NCBI RefSeq assembly: GCF_900101335.1
Contig: NZ_FNKA01000003.1
Location: 310,001-374,000, forward strand
Direction of reading: 5' to 3'
DNA length: 64,000 nucleotides
Source of the DNA: Quadrisphaera sp. DSM 44207
GTDB lineage: Bacteria > Actinomycetota > Actinomycetes > Actinomycetales > Quadrisphaeraceae
Shown here piece by piece: positions 1 through 9,160 of this stretch. Under the pieces are notes generated by a model. The model saw nothing but the letters and a program-made list of their open reading frames with translations. It was not told where the DNA came from and searched no databases. A program made the position numbers and the translations under genes. The stretch's first letter is position 1; the number at the start of each line of letters is the position of its first letter.

Positions 1-95
1 GTGTCGGTGCTCACGTGCGCTCCCCGGGGTCGGCGTCCGTGCCAGTGTGCCGGACGCCGGCGCCCCGGGGAACGACCGCGGAGGAGGAGCACCTG

Positions 96-860
96 GTGAG
101 CGGAGGAGCGGGCGCGCACGCGCAGCCGCCGGGCGGCGAGCGCCCCGTCGACGCGGACGCGCTGGGCGCGGTGGCGGACCTGGTCGCCGTGGTCGACCGG
201 CTGCGCTCGCCGGGCGGCTCGCCCTGGTACGCCGCGCAGACGCACGCCAGCCTGCTGCGCTACGTCCTGGAGGAGGCGCACGAGGTCGCCGAGGCCGTTG
301 GCGCCGGCGAGCGCACGGGGGAGTGGGACGACCTGCGCGAGGAGCTCGGCGACCTGCTGCTGCAGGTCGTCCTGCACGCGCGCCTGGCCGCCGAGCACGA
401 CGGCGCGCCGTTCGGGCTGCGGCAGGTCGCCGAGGGGGTGGCCGCCAAGCTGCGCCGGCGCCACCCCCACGTCTTCCCCGGCGCGGGCGCGGGCGCGGCG
501 GGCGCGGCGGCGGGACGCGCGCCGCGGACGGCCGCCGAGGAGGAGGCCGCGTGGGAGCCGCGCAAGGCGGCCGAGAAGAGCGCGCGGGCGTCCGCGCTGG
601 ACGGCGTCCCCGCGGCCCTGCCCGCCCTGCAGCGCGCGCAGCAGGTGCTCGAGCGCGCGCAGGCCGCCGGCCTGGTGCCCGCGCCCGAGCCCGCCGCGGA
701 CCTGCGCACCCCCGCGCAGGTCGGGGAGCACCTGCTGCGGGTCGCCGCCGCCGCGCGGGCGGCCGGCGTCGACGCCGAGGGCGCGCTGCGCTCGGCGCTG
801 CAGGCGCAGGAGGCCGCGCTGCGCGAGCGCGAGGGCGCCCGGGCCCGCGCGCGTCGCTAG
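96..860 (+). CDS. mazG: MazG-family nucleoside triphosphate pyrophosphohydrolase
   Basis: The protein (254 aa) belongs to the all-alpha NTP pyrophosphohydrolases, which hydrolyse (d)NTPs to NMP plus PPi to clean the nucleotide pool. The metal-binding acidic motifs are visible: a LEEAHEVAEA helix near residues 58-67 and EELGDLL near residues 82-88. The stretch around residues 128-150 is an Ala/Gly-rich linker. I chose the GTG at 96 because a strong GGAGGAG ribosome binding site sits at 82-88; an upstream in-frame ATG at 15 lacks one. It lies directly upstream of eno, the usual actinobacterial order. Family assignment is firm; the start is likely. Confidence 0.88.
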   Translation: MSGGAGAHAQPPGGERPVDADALGAVADLVAVVDRLRSPGGSPWYAAQTHASLLRYVLEEAHEVAEAVGAGERTGEWDDLREELGDLLLQVVLHARLAAEHDGAPFGLRQVAEGVAAKLRRRHPHVFPGAGAGAAGAAAGRAPRTAAEEEAAWEPRKAAEKSARASALDGVPAALPALQRAQQVLERAQAAGLVPAPEPAADLRTPAQVGEHLLRVAAAARAAGVDAEGALRSALQAQEAALREREGARARARR

Positions 861-2204
<1,344 letters not shown>

Positions 2205-2289
2205 CGCGCGGCCCGGCTGCCGGCCCTCGGGTGCGCGGCCGGGCTCGCCCGTCCGGGTGTCGAGCCCGGAGCCGGGGCCGCGGCGTCCC

Positions 2290-2295
2290 TAGGGT
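2290..2295 (+). promoter_or_regulatory. putative -10 element, leaderless start
   Basis: TAGGGT lies 7 nt before the ATG of the alpha-hydroxy-acid oxidase, with no ribosome binding site in between. This spacing suits transcription beginning at or next to the start codon. It is one member of a set in this window. Confidence 0.45.
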
Positions 2296-2302
2296 GTCGG
2301 CC

Positions 2303-3373
2303 ATGGGGCTGCAGCTGCTGGAGGACCAGGCGGAGTCAGCTCGCGCGCTCCTCGCGCCGGAGGTCCTCTCCTACTACGACGCCGGCGCGGGCGACGAGGT
2401 CACGCGGGTCGAGAGCGAGCCGGCCTGGGCCGGCTTCCGCCTGCGCCCGCGGGTGCTGCGCGACGTCGAGACGGTGTCCACGGCCACCACCGCCGCCGGC
2501 GTCGCGCTGGCGCACCCGGTCGGCGTCGCGCCGATGGCCTTCCACGCCCTGGCCGACCGGGACGGGGAGGTGGCCACCGCGCAGGGCGCCGGGCGCAGCG
2601 GCGCCCTGCTCGTGCTGTCCACCCGCTCCTCGCGCTCGCTGGAGGACGTCGCCGCCGCCGCGAGCGGCCCGTGGTGGTTCCAGGTGTACGTCATGAAGGA
2701 CCGCCGCCTGACCGAGTCCCTCGTGCGCCGGGCGGCGGCCGCGGGCGCCGGCGCGCTGGTCCTGACCGGGGACACGCCGTACGTGGGGTTAAAGCGGCGC
2801 GTGTCGGGGACCCGCCTGGCGGTGCCCGACGACCACTTCCTGGTCAACCTGGCCGCGCACGCGGTGCCCGGCCAGAGCATCACCGCCCAGCGAGCCGCCG
2901 CCGAGCAGGACCCCGCGGTCGACCTGTCGACCATCCGCTGGCTGGCGGAGGTCTCCGGGCTGCCGGTCCTCGTCAAGGGCGTCCTGCGCGGCGACGACGC
3001 GGTGGCGTGCCTGGAGGCCGGCGCGTCCGGCGTGGTCGTCTCCAACCACGGCGGGCGCCAGCTCGACCGCGCGCTGCCCAGCGCGCTCGCGCTCGCGGAG
3101 GTCGCCGGCGCGGTCGCCGGGCGGGGCGCCGTGCTCGTCGACGGCGGCCTGCGCTCGGGCACCGACGTCCTGGTCGCGCTCGCCCTGGGCGCCGACGCGG
3201 TGCTGCTGGGGCGCCCGGTGCTGTGGGCGCTCGCCTCCGGCGGCGCGGACGGGGTGGCCGCCTGCGTGGGCGCGGTGCGCTCCCACCTGGAGCACGTGAT
3301 GGCGCTGGCCGGAGCGTGCCGCCTGGACCAGCTGGGCCCCGACCTCGTCGTCGCGCCGCGCGCGCCCGGCTGA
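2303..3373 (+). CDS. FMN-dependent alpha-hydroxy-acid oxidase
   Basis: The protein (356 aa) is a TIM-barrel flavoenzyme of the glycolate oxidase/lactate dehydrogenase/lactate monooxygenase family, oxidising 2-hydroxy acids to 2-keto acids. It shows the N-terminal VGVAPMAFH flavin-site segment, WFQVYV, the LVKGVL lysine strand, the catalytic and substrate-binding SNHGGRQLD (His and Arg) and the phosphate-binding VDGGLRSGTDV and GRP motifs. Substrate cannot be told from sequence. Leu163 is encoded by TTA at 2789-2791, the only in-frame TTA I noticed in the window. The gene has no clear ribosome binding site. It faces a glycosyltransferase gene across a 60-bp palindrome. Confidence 0.9.
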   Translation: MGLQLLEDQAESARALLAPEVLSYYDAGAGDEVTRVESEPAWAGFRLRPRVLRDVETVSTATTAAGVALAHPVGVAPMAFHALADRDGEVATAQGAGRSGALLVLSTRSSRSLEDVAAAASGPWWFQVYVMKDRRLTESLVRRAAAAGAGALVLTGDTPYVGLKRRVSGTRLAVPDDHFLVNLAAHAVPGQSITAQRAAAEQDPAVDLSTIRWLAEVSGLPVLVKGVLRGDDAVACLEAGASGVVVSNHGGRQLDRALPSALALAEVAGAVAGRGAVLVDGGLRSGTDVLVALALGADAVLLGRPVLWALASGGADGVAACVGAVRSHLEHVMALAGACRLDQLGPDLVVAPRAPG

Positions 3374-3384
3374 CGACGGCGGCC

Positions 3385-3444
3385 GGGTTGACGACGGGTG
3401 CGGCGGGAGCCCGGCCGGGCTCCCGCCGCACCCGTCGTCAACCC
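3385..3444. terminator. 60-bp perfect palindrome, bidirectional terminator
   Basis: Two 30-nt arms (3385-3414 and 3415-3444) are exact reverse complements with no spacer. The element sits between the convergent oxidase (+) and glycosyltransferase (-) genes and includes the last two sense codons and stop of the latter (TGA, complement of 3438-3440). There is no T-run, as is common for high-GC actinobacterial terminators. Confidence 0.7.
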
Positions 3445-4571
3445 GAGGAGGTGCTGGTGGTGCGGCGCCGGCGCCGGGGGAGGTGCCCCTCCAGCAGCGC
3501 GACGGCCGGGCCCAGGCCGCCGCCGCGGGCCATCGCCGCGTCGATCGCCCGCTGCATCGCGGGGGCCACCGCCGCCGGGGTGTAGCGGGCCAGCGCGGTC
3601 GCGCGGGCCGCCGCGCCGACGCGCTCGCGCTCGGCGGGGTCGGCCAGGCGCCGCAGCACCGCCACCAGCGCGGCGCGGTCCCCGTGGGGGACGACGGGCA
3701 CGCCCGGCCCGGCGGCCCAGGGCAGGGGCCCGGTGTCGCTGACGACGACGGCGCGCCCGGACAGCATCGCGTCGACCAGCTTCAGGGGCAGCTGCGCGTG
3801 CGCGTACTTCTCCGGGGCGCTGGCCACCACGACGACGTCGCTGGTGTCCAGCATGCGCCGGGTGCCGGTGGTCCTGCTGCCCACCCACTCCTCCCACGGG
3901 CGCGGGTCCGCGGGCGGCTCGTGGGTCACCCGCAGGCGCCACCCCTCGCCGGCCAGCTCGGCGACGGCGTCGCGCAGCTCGTCCACGCCCTTGTAGTCCC
4001 GCACCGTGCCGATGAACCCCAGCACCGGCCGGTCGCTGGTGTGGGGGGCGCCGGGCCCGGGGTCGCGGCGGGGGTGGGGGACCAGCTCGCCGCCGTACCA
4101 CGCCTGCAGCACCGGGTTGGAGACCGTGGTCGGCAGCAGGCGGGCGACGTGCCGCAGCTGGTGGCGCCGCACGGTCAGGCGGGGGTCGGCGACCAGGCGG
4201 CGCAGCTGCTCGCGCACCGGCAGGTAGGTGGTGCGCACCTCCTGCTCCGGGTCGTCGACGTCCGCCAGCAGCGGCACCCCGTGGCGGTGCGCCAGCCTCA
4301 GGGCGAACCCCAGGCTGTTCGACAGCGGCTTGACCGCGAGGAGCAGGTCGGTGCCGGTCGCGACGACCTCCTCCAGCCCGGCCACGTCCACGAACGAGAA
4401 CGTGCGCGCGAAGGGGGTGTCCCGCACCGGGACCCACAGCTGTCCGCCGCGCATGGACACCGAGCGGGGGGTGTGCCCGAGCTCCTCGAGCACGGCGGTC
4501 AGGGCCTGCGCCCTGGCCACGGCGCCCGTGCCCGCGTTGTGCACCAGGAGCGTCACGCGCAGCGGGGTCAC
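3438..4571 (-). CDS. GT4-type glycosyltransferase
   Basis: The protein (377 aa) has the GT-B layout of family 4 glycosyltransferases. The N-terminal domain begins RVTLLVHNAGTGAV, and the C-terminal nucleotide-sugar domain contains VLGFIGTVRDYKGVDEL and a KLVDAMLSGRAVVVSD acidic/glycine signature. The GTG start at 4571 overlaps the TGA of the upstream oxidoreductase (GTGA); a GTG one codon earlier is equally possible. It is the last gene of a four-gene minus-strand run, so it probably transfers the sugar made by the upstream genes. Donor and acceptor are unknown. Its last codons lie inside the 3385-3444 palindrome. Confidence 0.8.
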   Translation of the reverse strand: MTPLRVTLLVHNAGTGAVARAQALTAVLEELGHTPRSVSMRGGQLWVPVRDTPFARTFSFVDVAGLEEVVATGTDLLLAVKPLSNSLGFALRLAHRHGVPLLADVDDPEQEVRTTYLPVREQLRRLVADPRLTVRRHQLRHVARLLPTTVSNPVLQAWYGGELVPHPRRDPGPGAPHTSDRPVLGFIGTVRDYKGVDELRDAVAELAGEGWRLRVTHEPPADPRPWEEWVGSRTTGTRRMLDTSDVVVVASAPEKYAHAQLPLKLVDAMLSGRAVVVSDTGPLPWAAGPGVPVVPHGDRAALVAVLRRLADPAERERVGAAARATALARYTPAAVAPAMQRAIDAAMARGGGLGPAVALLEGHLPRRRRRTTSTSSG

Positions 4572-5851
4572 CACGAGCGTCCGTCCTGCGCGGCGCGCAG
4601 CTCGTCGACGACGCGCCCGACCGGCACCCGCACCTGCTCGTAGCCGATCACCGCGTCCTTCGGGACGTCGACCGCCAGCGTGCAGCCGGGCGCCAGGCCC
4701 AGCGGCAGCAGCCGCTGCTCGCGCGCGACGCCGGCGTCCTCGGCCTGGCCGTAGACGTGGTAGCCGCCGAGCCCGTCGATGACCGTGCCGGCGCGCAGGT
4801 CGGTCTTGGCGGTGGTGAGGACCTCCACGCGGGGGCCGCCGGCGGCGACCAGCGCGGCGTCCCCGAGGTCGACGGCGCGCACCACGGTGCTCGGCACCTC
4901 GAAGTGGCACAGGTGGTAGGGCGTGTAGAAGGAGTACAGCGGCCCCTGGCCCAGCTTGTACAGGTCCAGGTAGTGGCGCTGCTTGGGGTCGTCGTGGGTG
5001 GCGAGCACGTACACCCCCGGGCTCGGCCTCGCGCCGACGACGTAGTCGACGACGCCGCCCAGCGCGCGCAGCTCCTCGACGTCGTAGCGGCCGGTCAGCC
5101 CGTCGACGTGACCGGGGTGGTCCCAGCCGTTCATGCCCCGCGCCGGGACGGTCAGGCCCCAGGCGTTGGCCACGACCGCCTGCTCGAAGGAGATCTTCGT
5201 GCCGTCGGCGAAGCTGGTGACCATCCACGGGTCCTGGCCCCACCGCTCGGCGAAGGCGGCCTGGGTGGTCGGGGTGCGGTAGGGGTCCTGCAGGCCCTTG
5301 ATGTTGCCGGCCACCAGCGGGGTGGCACCGATGCCGCGCACGAAGCGCAGCAGGTTCACCTCCACCCCCGGCTGGTCGCCGTCGGCGCCGGTGAAGACCA
5401 CGCCGGCCCGGGCGGAGCGGCGCGCCAGCTCCGGGCCGACGGTGGCGTCGAGCTCGGCGTTCATCGTCACCACCGGCGTGCCGGCGTCGAGGGCCGCCAG
5501 GGTCACGCGCGCCCCGTGCTCGACGGCGCCGGTCACGTCGACGACGCAGTCGACGCCGTCGGCGCCCACGAGCTCGAGGGCGTCGGCCACGACCGCCGGC
5601 GTCCCCTCGCGCACGGCGCGCTCCAGCGCGGCGCGGGAGTCGACGACCTTCGCGGCGACCCCCGCCTCCTCGTAGGCGCGCAGGCCCTTGGCCTCGGTGC
5701 GGTTGGCGATCGCCACGAGCTCCATGCCGGGCGTGCTGTTGACGATCTGGTTGGCCAGGCCGCGGCCCTGGAACCCGGCGCCGACCATGCCGACGCGGAT
5801 CGGGCGCCCCTCGCGCTGGCGGCGCTGCAGGACGGTGTCGACGAGGATCAC
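4568..5851 (-). CDS. NAD(P)-dependent oxidoreductase with SAF domain
   Basis: The protein (427 aa) opens with a Rossmann domain (VGMVGAGFQGRGLANQI, residues about 20-36) related to homoserine dehydrogenase and Gfo/Idh-type enzymes. It ends with an SAF-like domain that begins around residue 355 (LPLGLAPGCTLAVDVPKDAVIG). Similar proteins are encoded with sugar-nucleotide genes in other actinobacteria, and that is the context here. The true substrate is unknown; reduction or oxidation of a nucleotide-linked or branched sugar is an inference. The start overlaps the stop of the epimerase-like gene by 4 nt. Confidence 0.75.
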   Translation of the reverse strand: MILVDTVLQRRQREGRPIRVGMVGAGFQGRGLANQIVNSTPGMELVAIANRTEAKGLRAYEEAGVAAKVVDSRAALERAVREGTPAVVADALELVGADGVDCVVDVTGAVEHGARVTLAALDAGTPVVTMNAELDATVGPELARRSARAGVVFTGADGDQPGVEVNLLRFVRGIGATPLVAGNIKGLQDPYRTPTTQAAFAERWGQDPWMVTSFADGTKISFEQAVVANAWGLTVPARGMNGWDHPGHVDGLTGRYDVEELRALGGVVDYVVGARPSPGVYVLATHDDPKQRHYLDLYKLGQGPLYSFYTPYHLCHFEVPSTVVRAVDLGDAALVAAGGPRVEVLTTAKTDLRAGTVIDGLGGYHVYGQAEDAGVAREQRLLPLGLAPGCTLAVDVPKDAVIGYEQVRVPVGRVVDELRAAQDGRSW

Positions 5852-6399
5852 CGGGGGGCCTCCCCGCCGACGTCGGCCAGCAGCGGCCAGGAGGCGTCCT
5901 TGGCGGAGACGACCTCGACCGGCACGGGCCAGGACAGGCCGAGGTCGGGGTCGTCGTGGCGCAGGCCGCGCTCGACGCCGGGGGTGTAGGGCGCCGAGAC
6001 GTTGTAGGTGACCTCGGTGCGGTCGGCGAGGGTGATGAACCCGTGGGCGAACAGCGGCGGCACGTACAGGGCGGTGCGGTTGTCCTCGGTCAGCTCGACC
6101 GAGACGTGCTGCAGGTAGGTCGGCGAGCCCGGCCGCACGTCGACGACCTGGTCGAGCACCGCGCCGCGCGTGCAGCGCACGAGCTTGGCCTCCGGGGCGG
6201 ACTCCAGCTGGTAGTGCATCCCGCGCAGGGTGCCCCTGCGCTCGTTCCAGGAGATGTTCGCCTGCACCAGCTCGGTCTCGAGCCCGGCCTCGGCGAAGGC
6301 GTCGCGGTCGAAGGAGCGCGCGAAGAAGCCGCGCTCGTCGGTGCGCGGGTCGATCCGCACGATCGCGACCCCGGCGACGGGTGTGGTCTCGATGCGCAT
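5848..6399 (-). CDS. dTDP-4-dehydrorhamnose 3,5-epimerase-like cupin
   Basis: The protein (183 aa, the normal RmlC length) has the RmlC fold signature: DERGFFARSF near residues 21-30, NISWNERRGTLRGMHYQ ending at residue 64, with the catalytic-position His62, and the C-terminal Tyr-containing VTYNVSAPY. RmlC enzymes epimerise C3 and/or C5 of 4-keto-6-deoxy nucleotide sugars. Because the neighbouring nucleotidyltransferase looks cytidylyl-specific, the substrate may be CDP-linked rather than dTDP-linked. A GAGGAGG ribosome binding site lies about 8 nt upstream of the ATG. It overlaps the oxidoreductase gene by 4 nt (ATGA). Confidence 0.85.
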   Translation of the reverse strand: MRIETTPVAGVAIVRIDPRTDERGFFARSFDRDAFAEAGLETELVQANISWNERRGTLRGMHYQLESAPEAKLVRCTRGAVLDQVVDVRPGSPTYLQHVSVELTEDNRTALYVPPLFAHGFITLADRTEVTYNVSAPYTPGVERGLRHDDPDLGLSWPVPVEVVSAKDASWPLLADVGGEAPR

Positions 6400-6412
6400 C
6401 AGGCGGCCCTCC

Positions 6413-7438
6413 TCACCGGGTGGTCCAGAACAGGTCGGCGTCGACCTGGCCGGTGCCGAGCAGGTGCTCCAGCTGCTTGAGGCGGGTGTGCCCGCGACCG
6501 GTGAAGGTCGCCTCGTCGAGCTGGATGCGCTCGAAGACGTCGTGCAGCTGCTGCGCGCCGCGGCGGGCGTCCCACCGGCACTCGAACCCCGGGAGGACCT
6601 CGCGGATCTTCGTGAAGTCCACCTCGTAGCTGCGGTTGTCCGCGCTGGCGGGGCCGAAGCTGAGCTCGCAGCCGGGGAACTCCTCCGCGATGATCCCGGC
6701 GATCTCGCGCACCTGGTAGTTCTGCTCGTCGCTGCCCACGTTGAGCACCTGCCCGCGCACGTCGTCCTCGGGCGCGGCGAGGACCAGCCGGATCGCCTGG
6801 GCGATGTCCAGGCCGTGCACGAGCGGGCGCCACGGGCTGCCGTCGCTGTTCATGGCGATCCTCCCCGTCGTCCACGCCAGCCCGGCGAGGTTGTTCAGGA
6901 CGATGTCGAAGCGCATGCGCGGGGAGGCGCCGAACGCGGTGGCGTTGCGCAGGAAGGTGGGCGCGAAGGACCCGTCCGCCATCGCCGCCACGTCGCGCTC
7001 CACGCGCGCCTTGCAGATCGCGTAGGCGGTCTGGGGGTTCACCGGCGAGGTCTCGTCGACCCTGCCCTCGGCCACGCCGTACACCGAGCACGAGGACATG
7101 TAGACGAAGCGGCGGACGCCGGCCGCCCGGGCGAGCTCGGCCAGGCGCACCGAGCCCCCGTGGTTGACGTCGTAGGTCACCTCGCCGAGCAGGTCGCCGA
7201 GGGGGTCGTTGGACAGCTCGGCCATGTGCACCACGGCGTCGAAGCCGGCGAGGTCGGAGGCCTCCAGCTCGCGCACGTCGCGCGCCAGCGTCGCCACGGA
7301 CCCGGCGACGTCGTGGTAGAGCCACCCCGCCTTGTAGTAGCCCGTGTCGACGCCGAGCACCTCGTGGTCGTCGGCCACCAGCAGGGGCGCCAGCAGGCAC
7401 CCCAGGTAGCCCTCCGTACCCGTGACCAACACCTTCAC
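6413..7438 (-). CDS. NAD-dependent sugar epimerase/dehydratase (extended SDR)
   Basis: The protein (341 aa) is an extended short-chain dehydrogenase. The NAD-binding motif is TGTEGYLG at residues 6-13, and the catalytic Tyr/Lys pair is in YAICK, preceded by the SSCSVYG strand. It could be a 4-epimerase, 4,6-dehydratase or related reductase acting on a nucleotide sugar. I chose GTG at 7438 because it starts immediately before the Rossmann strand (VKVLVTG); upstream codons are Arg/Pro-rich nonsense. It is first in the minus-strand run and divergent from rfbF. Confidence 0.82.
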   Translation of the reverse strand: MKVLVTGTEGYLGCLLAPLLVADDHEVLGVDTGYYKAGWLYHDVAGSVATLARDVRELEASDLAGFDAVVHMAELSNDPLGDLLGEVTYDVNHGGSVRLAELARAAGVRRFVYMSSCSVYGVAEGRVDETSPVNPQTAYAICKARVERDVAAMADGSFAPTFLRNATAFGASPRMRFDIVLNNLAGLAWTTGRIAMNSDGSPWRPLVHGLDIAQAIRLVLAAPEDDVRGQVLNVGSDEQNYQVREIAGIIAEEFPGCELSFGPASADNRSYEVDFTKIREVLPGFECRWDARRGAQQLHDVFERIQLDEATFTGRGHTRLKQLEHLLGTGQVDADLFWTTR

Positions 7439-7518
7439 CGCAGAACACCCACTCGAGACGTCGTCGGGACCGGGCTCCAGCCCGTGGACGGGCACACCAT
7501 GCCAGCCGCGCGCCGCGG

Positions 7519-7548
7519 CGGGTCTTCTCGGGCGCCCGAGAAGACCCG
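7519..7548. promoter_or_regulatory. 30-bp perfect palindrome in divergent promoter region
   Basis: Arms 7519-7533 and 7534-7548 are exact reverse complements (15 nt each). The element lies between divergently transcribed epimerase and rfbF genes, so a terminator role is less natural than at convergent sites. It may be an operator shared by both sugar transcripts or a leader hairpin; function is inferred. Confidence 0.5.
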
Positions 7549-7635
7549 TTAGGGCCAACCGTGCGTGCACGCCCCCGCGCGGCTCTGCCAGGGTGACCGC
7601 CGGCCGGCACTGACGCTCAGATCGAGGAGGACAGG

Positions 7636-8448
7636 ATGACGAACGAGGCACCTCTCGCCGATGTCCCGGTGGTGATCCTCTGCGGCGGGATGGGCACCCG
7701 CCTGAGGGAGGCCAGCGAGAAGCTGCCCAAGCCGCTCGTGGACATCGGCGGAAAGCCGATCCTGTGGCACATCATGAAGACCTACAGCCACTTCGGGTTC
7801 CGCCGCTTCGTGCTGTGCCTGGGCTACAAGGGCGACCTGATCAAGGAGTACTTCCTCTCCCAGCGCTCGCGGCTGAACGACTTCACCCTGGTCCTGCACG
7901 GCGGCGGCGAGCCGGAGTACCACACCGCCCTGGACACCGAGGACTGGGAGATCACCTTCGCCGAGACGGGGCTGACCACCGCCACCGGGGCGCGGATCAA
8001 GCGCGTCGCCCACTACCTGGACGCCCCGCGCTTCGCCCTGACCTACGGCGACGGCATCGGTCCGGTCGACCTCCCGGCCCTGTTCGCGCAGCACACCGCC
8101 TCCAAGCGCCTGGGCACGCTCACCGGCGTGCACCCGGCGGGCCGCTACGGCGAGATGCAGATCAGCGGCGACGCCGTGGAGCAGTTCAACGAGAAGCCGA
8201 GCACCCAGACCGGCTACGTCAACGGCGGCTTCTTCGTCTTCGAGCGCGAGTTCGTCGACAAGTACCTCGACGACGACCCCTCGGAGATGCTCGAGCACGC
8301 GCCCCTGGGCCAGCTGGCCCGCGACGGCGGCCTGGGCATCTTCCGCCACGAGGGCTTCTGGATGGGCATGGACACCTACCGCGACTGGACCGAGCTGAAC
8401 CACCGCTGGGACTCCGGGGACGCTCCGTGGAGGGTGTGGCGAGACTGA
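7636..8448 (+). CDS. rfbF: glucose-1-phosphate cytidylyltransferase-like nucleotidyltransferase
   Basis: The protein (270 aa) is a sugar-1-phosphate nucleotidyltransferase. It has the GGMGTRLREASEKLPKPLVDIGG signature spread over residues about 16-38, the YGDGI active-site segment and ETGLTTATGARIKRV, which is typical of the RfbF (CTP:glucose-1-phosphate) branch rather than RmlA. It would make CDP-glucose, the donor for CDP-deoxysugars. A CGAGGAGGACAGG box precedes the ATG. I see no clear CDP-glucose 4,6-dehydratase (RfbG) beside it unless the divergent epimerase fills that role. Confidence 0.88.
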   Translation: MTNEAPLADVPVVILCGGMGTRLREASEKLPKPLVDIGGKPILWHIMKTYSHFGFRRFVLCLGYKGDLIKEYFLSQRSRLNDFTLVLHGGGEPEYHTALDTEDWEITFAETGLTTATGARIKRVAHYLDAPRFALTYGDGIGPVDLPALFAQHTASKRLGTLTGVHPAGRYGEMQISGDAVEQFNEKPSTQTGYVNGGFFVFEREFVDKYLDDDPSEMLEHAPLGQLARDGGLGIFRHEGFWMGMDTYRDWTELNHRWDSGDAPWRVWRD

Positions 8449-8472
8449 GGCGAGCGGCGCGCGCACGCCGCG

Positions 8473-8493
8473 GGCGCGAGGACTCCTCGCGCC
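8473..8493 (+). terminator. hairpin after rfbF
   Basis: Ten-nt complementary arms (8473-8482 and 8484-8493) form a tight GC-rich hairpin shortly downstream of the rfbF stop codon. A terminator role is inferred from position. Confidence 0.45.
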
Positions 8494-8521
8494 GCGCGGG
8501 CCGAACCCCGGCCTGATCCGC

Positions 8522-8527
8522 CACACT
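8522..8527 (+). promoter_or_regulatory. putative -10 element, leaderless start
   Basis: CACACT ends 6 nt before the GTG of the ftsB-like gene and no ribosome binding site is visible. The same hexamer and spacing occur before the gene at 33061. Confidence 0.35.
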
Positions 8528-8533
8528 GCTGCC

Positions 8534-9160
8534 GTGCCCGCCCGCCGCCCACCCGCTCCCCGCCCCGCGCAGAGCGCTGCCGGGCGGGGCGGTGCCGGGC
8601 GCGCGGGCGGCGCGGACCGCGCCGAGCCCGCGCGAGAGCCCCGGGCCGCTCGCGCGGCGGGCACAGCGGACTCTGCGGGCGCGGCGGGCGCGGCGGGCGC
8701 GGCGCGGGCGGGACGCGCCTGGGAGGGGCTGCAGGCGCGGCTGCCGTGGCTGCGCCGGCTGCGGGGCATGACCGTCGGGGCGGGCCTGGTGCTCGCGAGC
8801 GTGCTGTTCGGGCTCGTGTCCGTCGTGCCGCCGCTGCGCAGCTGGGTGGCCCAGCAGGCCGAGCTCGGGGAGCTGCGCGAGGACGTCGCCGCCCGGCAGG
8901 TGCGCGTGCAGCAGCTGCAGGCGGAGGTCGACCGCTGGGACGACCCGGCGTACGTCAGCGCCCAGGCCCGCGCGCGCCTGCACTACGTGCTGCCCGGGGA
9001 GCGCGCCTACGTGGTGGTCGACCCGCCGACCGGTGCGGTGCCCGAGGACTCCGCGCCGCCGCCGGCGGAGGAGGACGAGTCCTGGCTGCAGGAGCTGTGG
9101 CGGGCGGTGCGCGGGGACAGCGGCACCCTGGAGGACGGCGTCCTGGAGGGCGCCCCGTGA
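8534..9160 (+). CDS. FtsB/DivIC-family septum formation initiator
   Basis: The protein (208 aa) has a disordered Ala/Arg/Pro-rich cytoplasmic N-terminus (1-75), one membrane helix (about 80-100), an extracytoplasmic coiled coil (about 108-135, ELGELREDVAARQ) and the DivIC-type continuation DPAYVSAQARARLHYVLPGE. FtsB/DivIC proteins join FtsL and FtsQ in the divisome and help activate septal peptidoglycan synthesis. Position before DUF501 and ppx matches the actinobacterial order. The GTG start is not supported by a ribosome binding site, so the N-terminus could be shorter. Confidence 0.85.
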   Translation: MPARRPPAPRPAQSAAGRGGAGRAGGADRAEPAREPRAARAAGTADSAGAAGAAGAARAGRAWEGLQARLPWLRRLRGMTVGAGLVLASVLFGLVSVVPPLRSWVAQQAELGELREDVAARQVRVQQLQAEVDRWDDPAYVSAQARARLHYVLPGERAYVVVDPPTGAVPEDSAPPPAEEDESWLQELWRAVRGDSGTLEDGVLEGAP

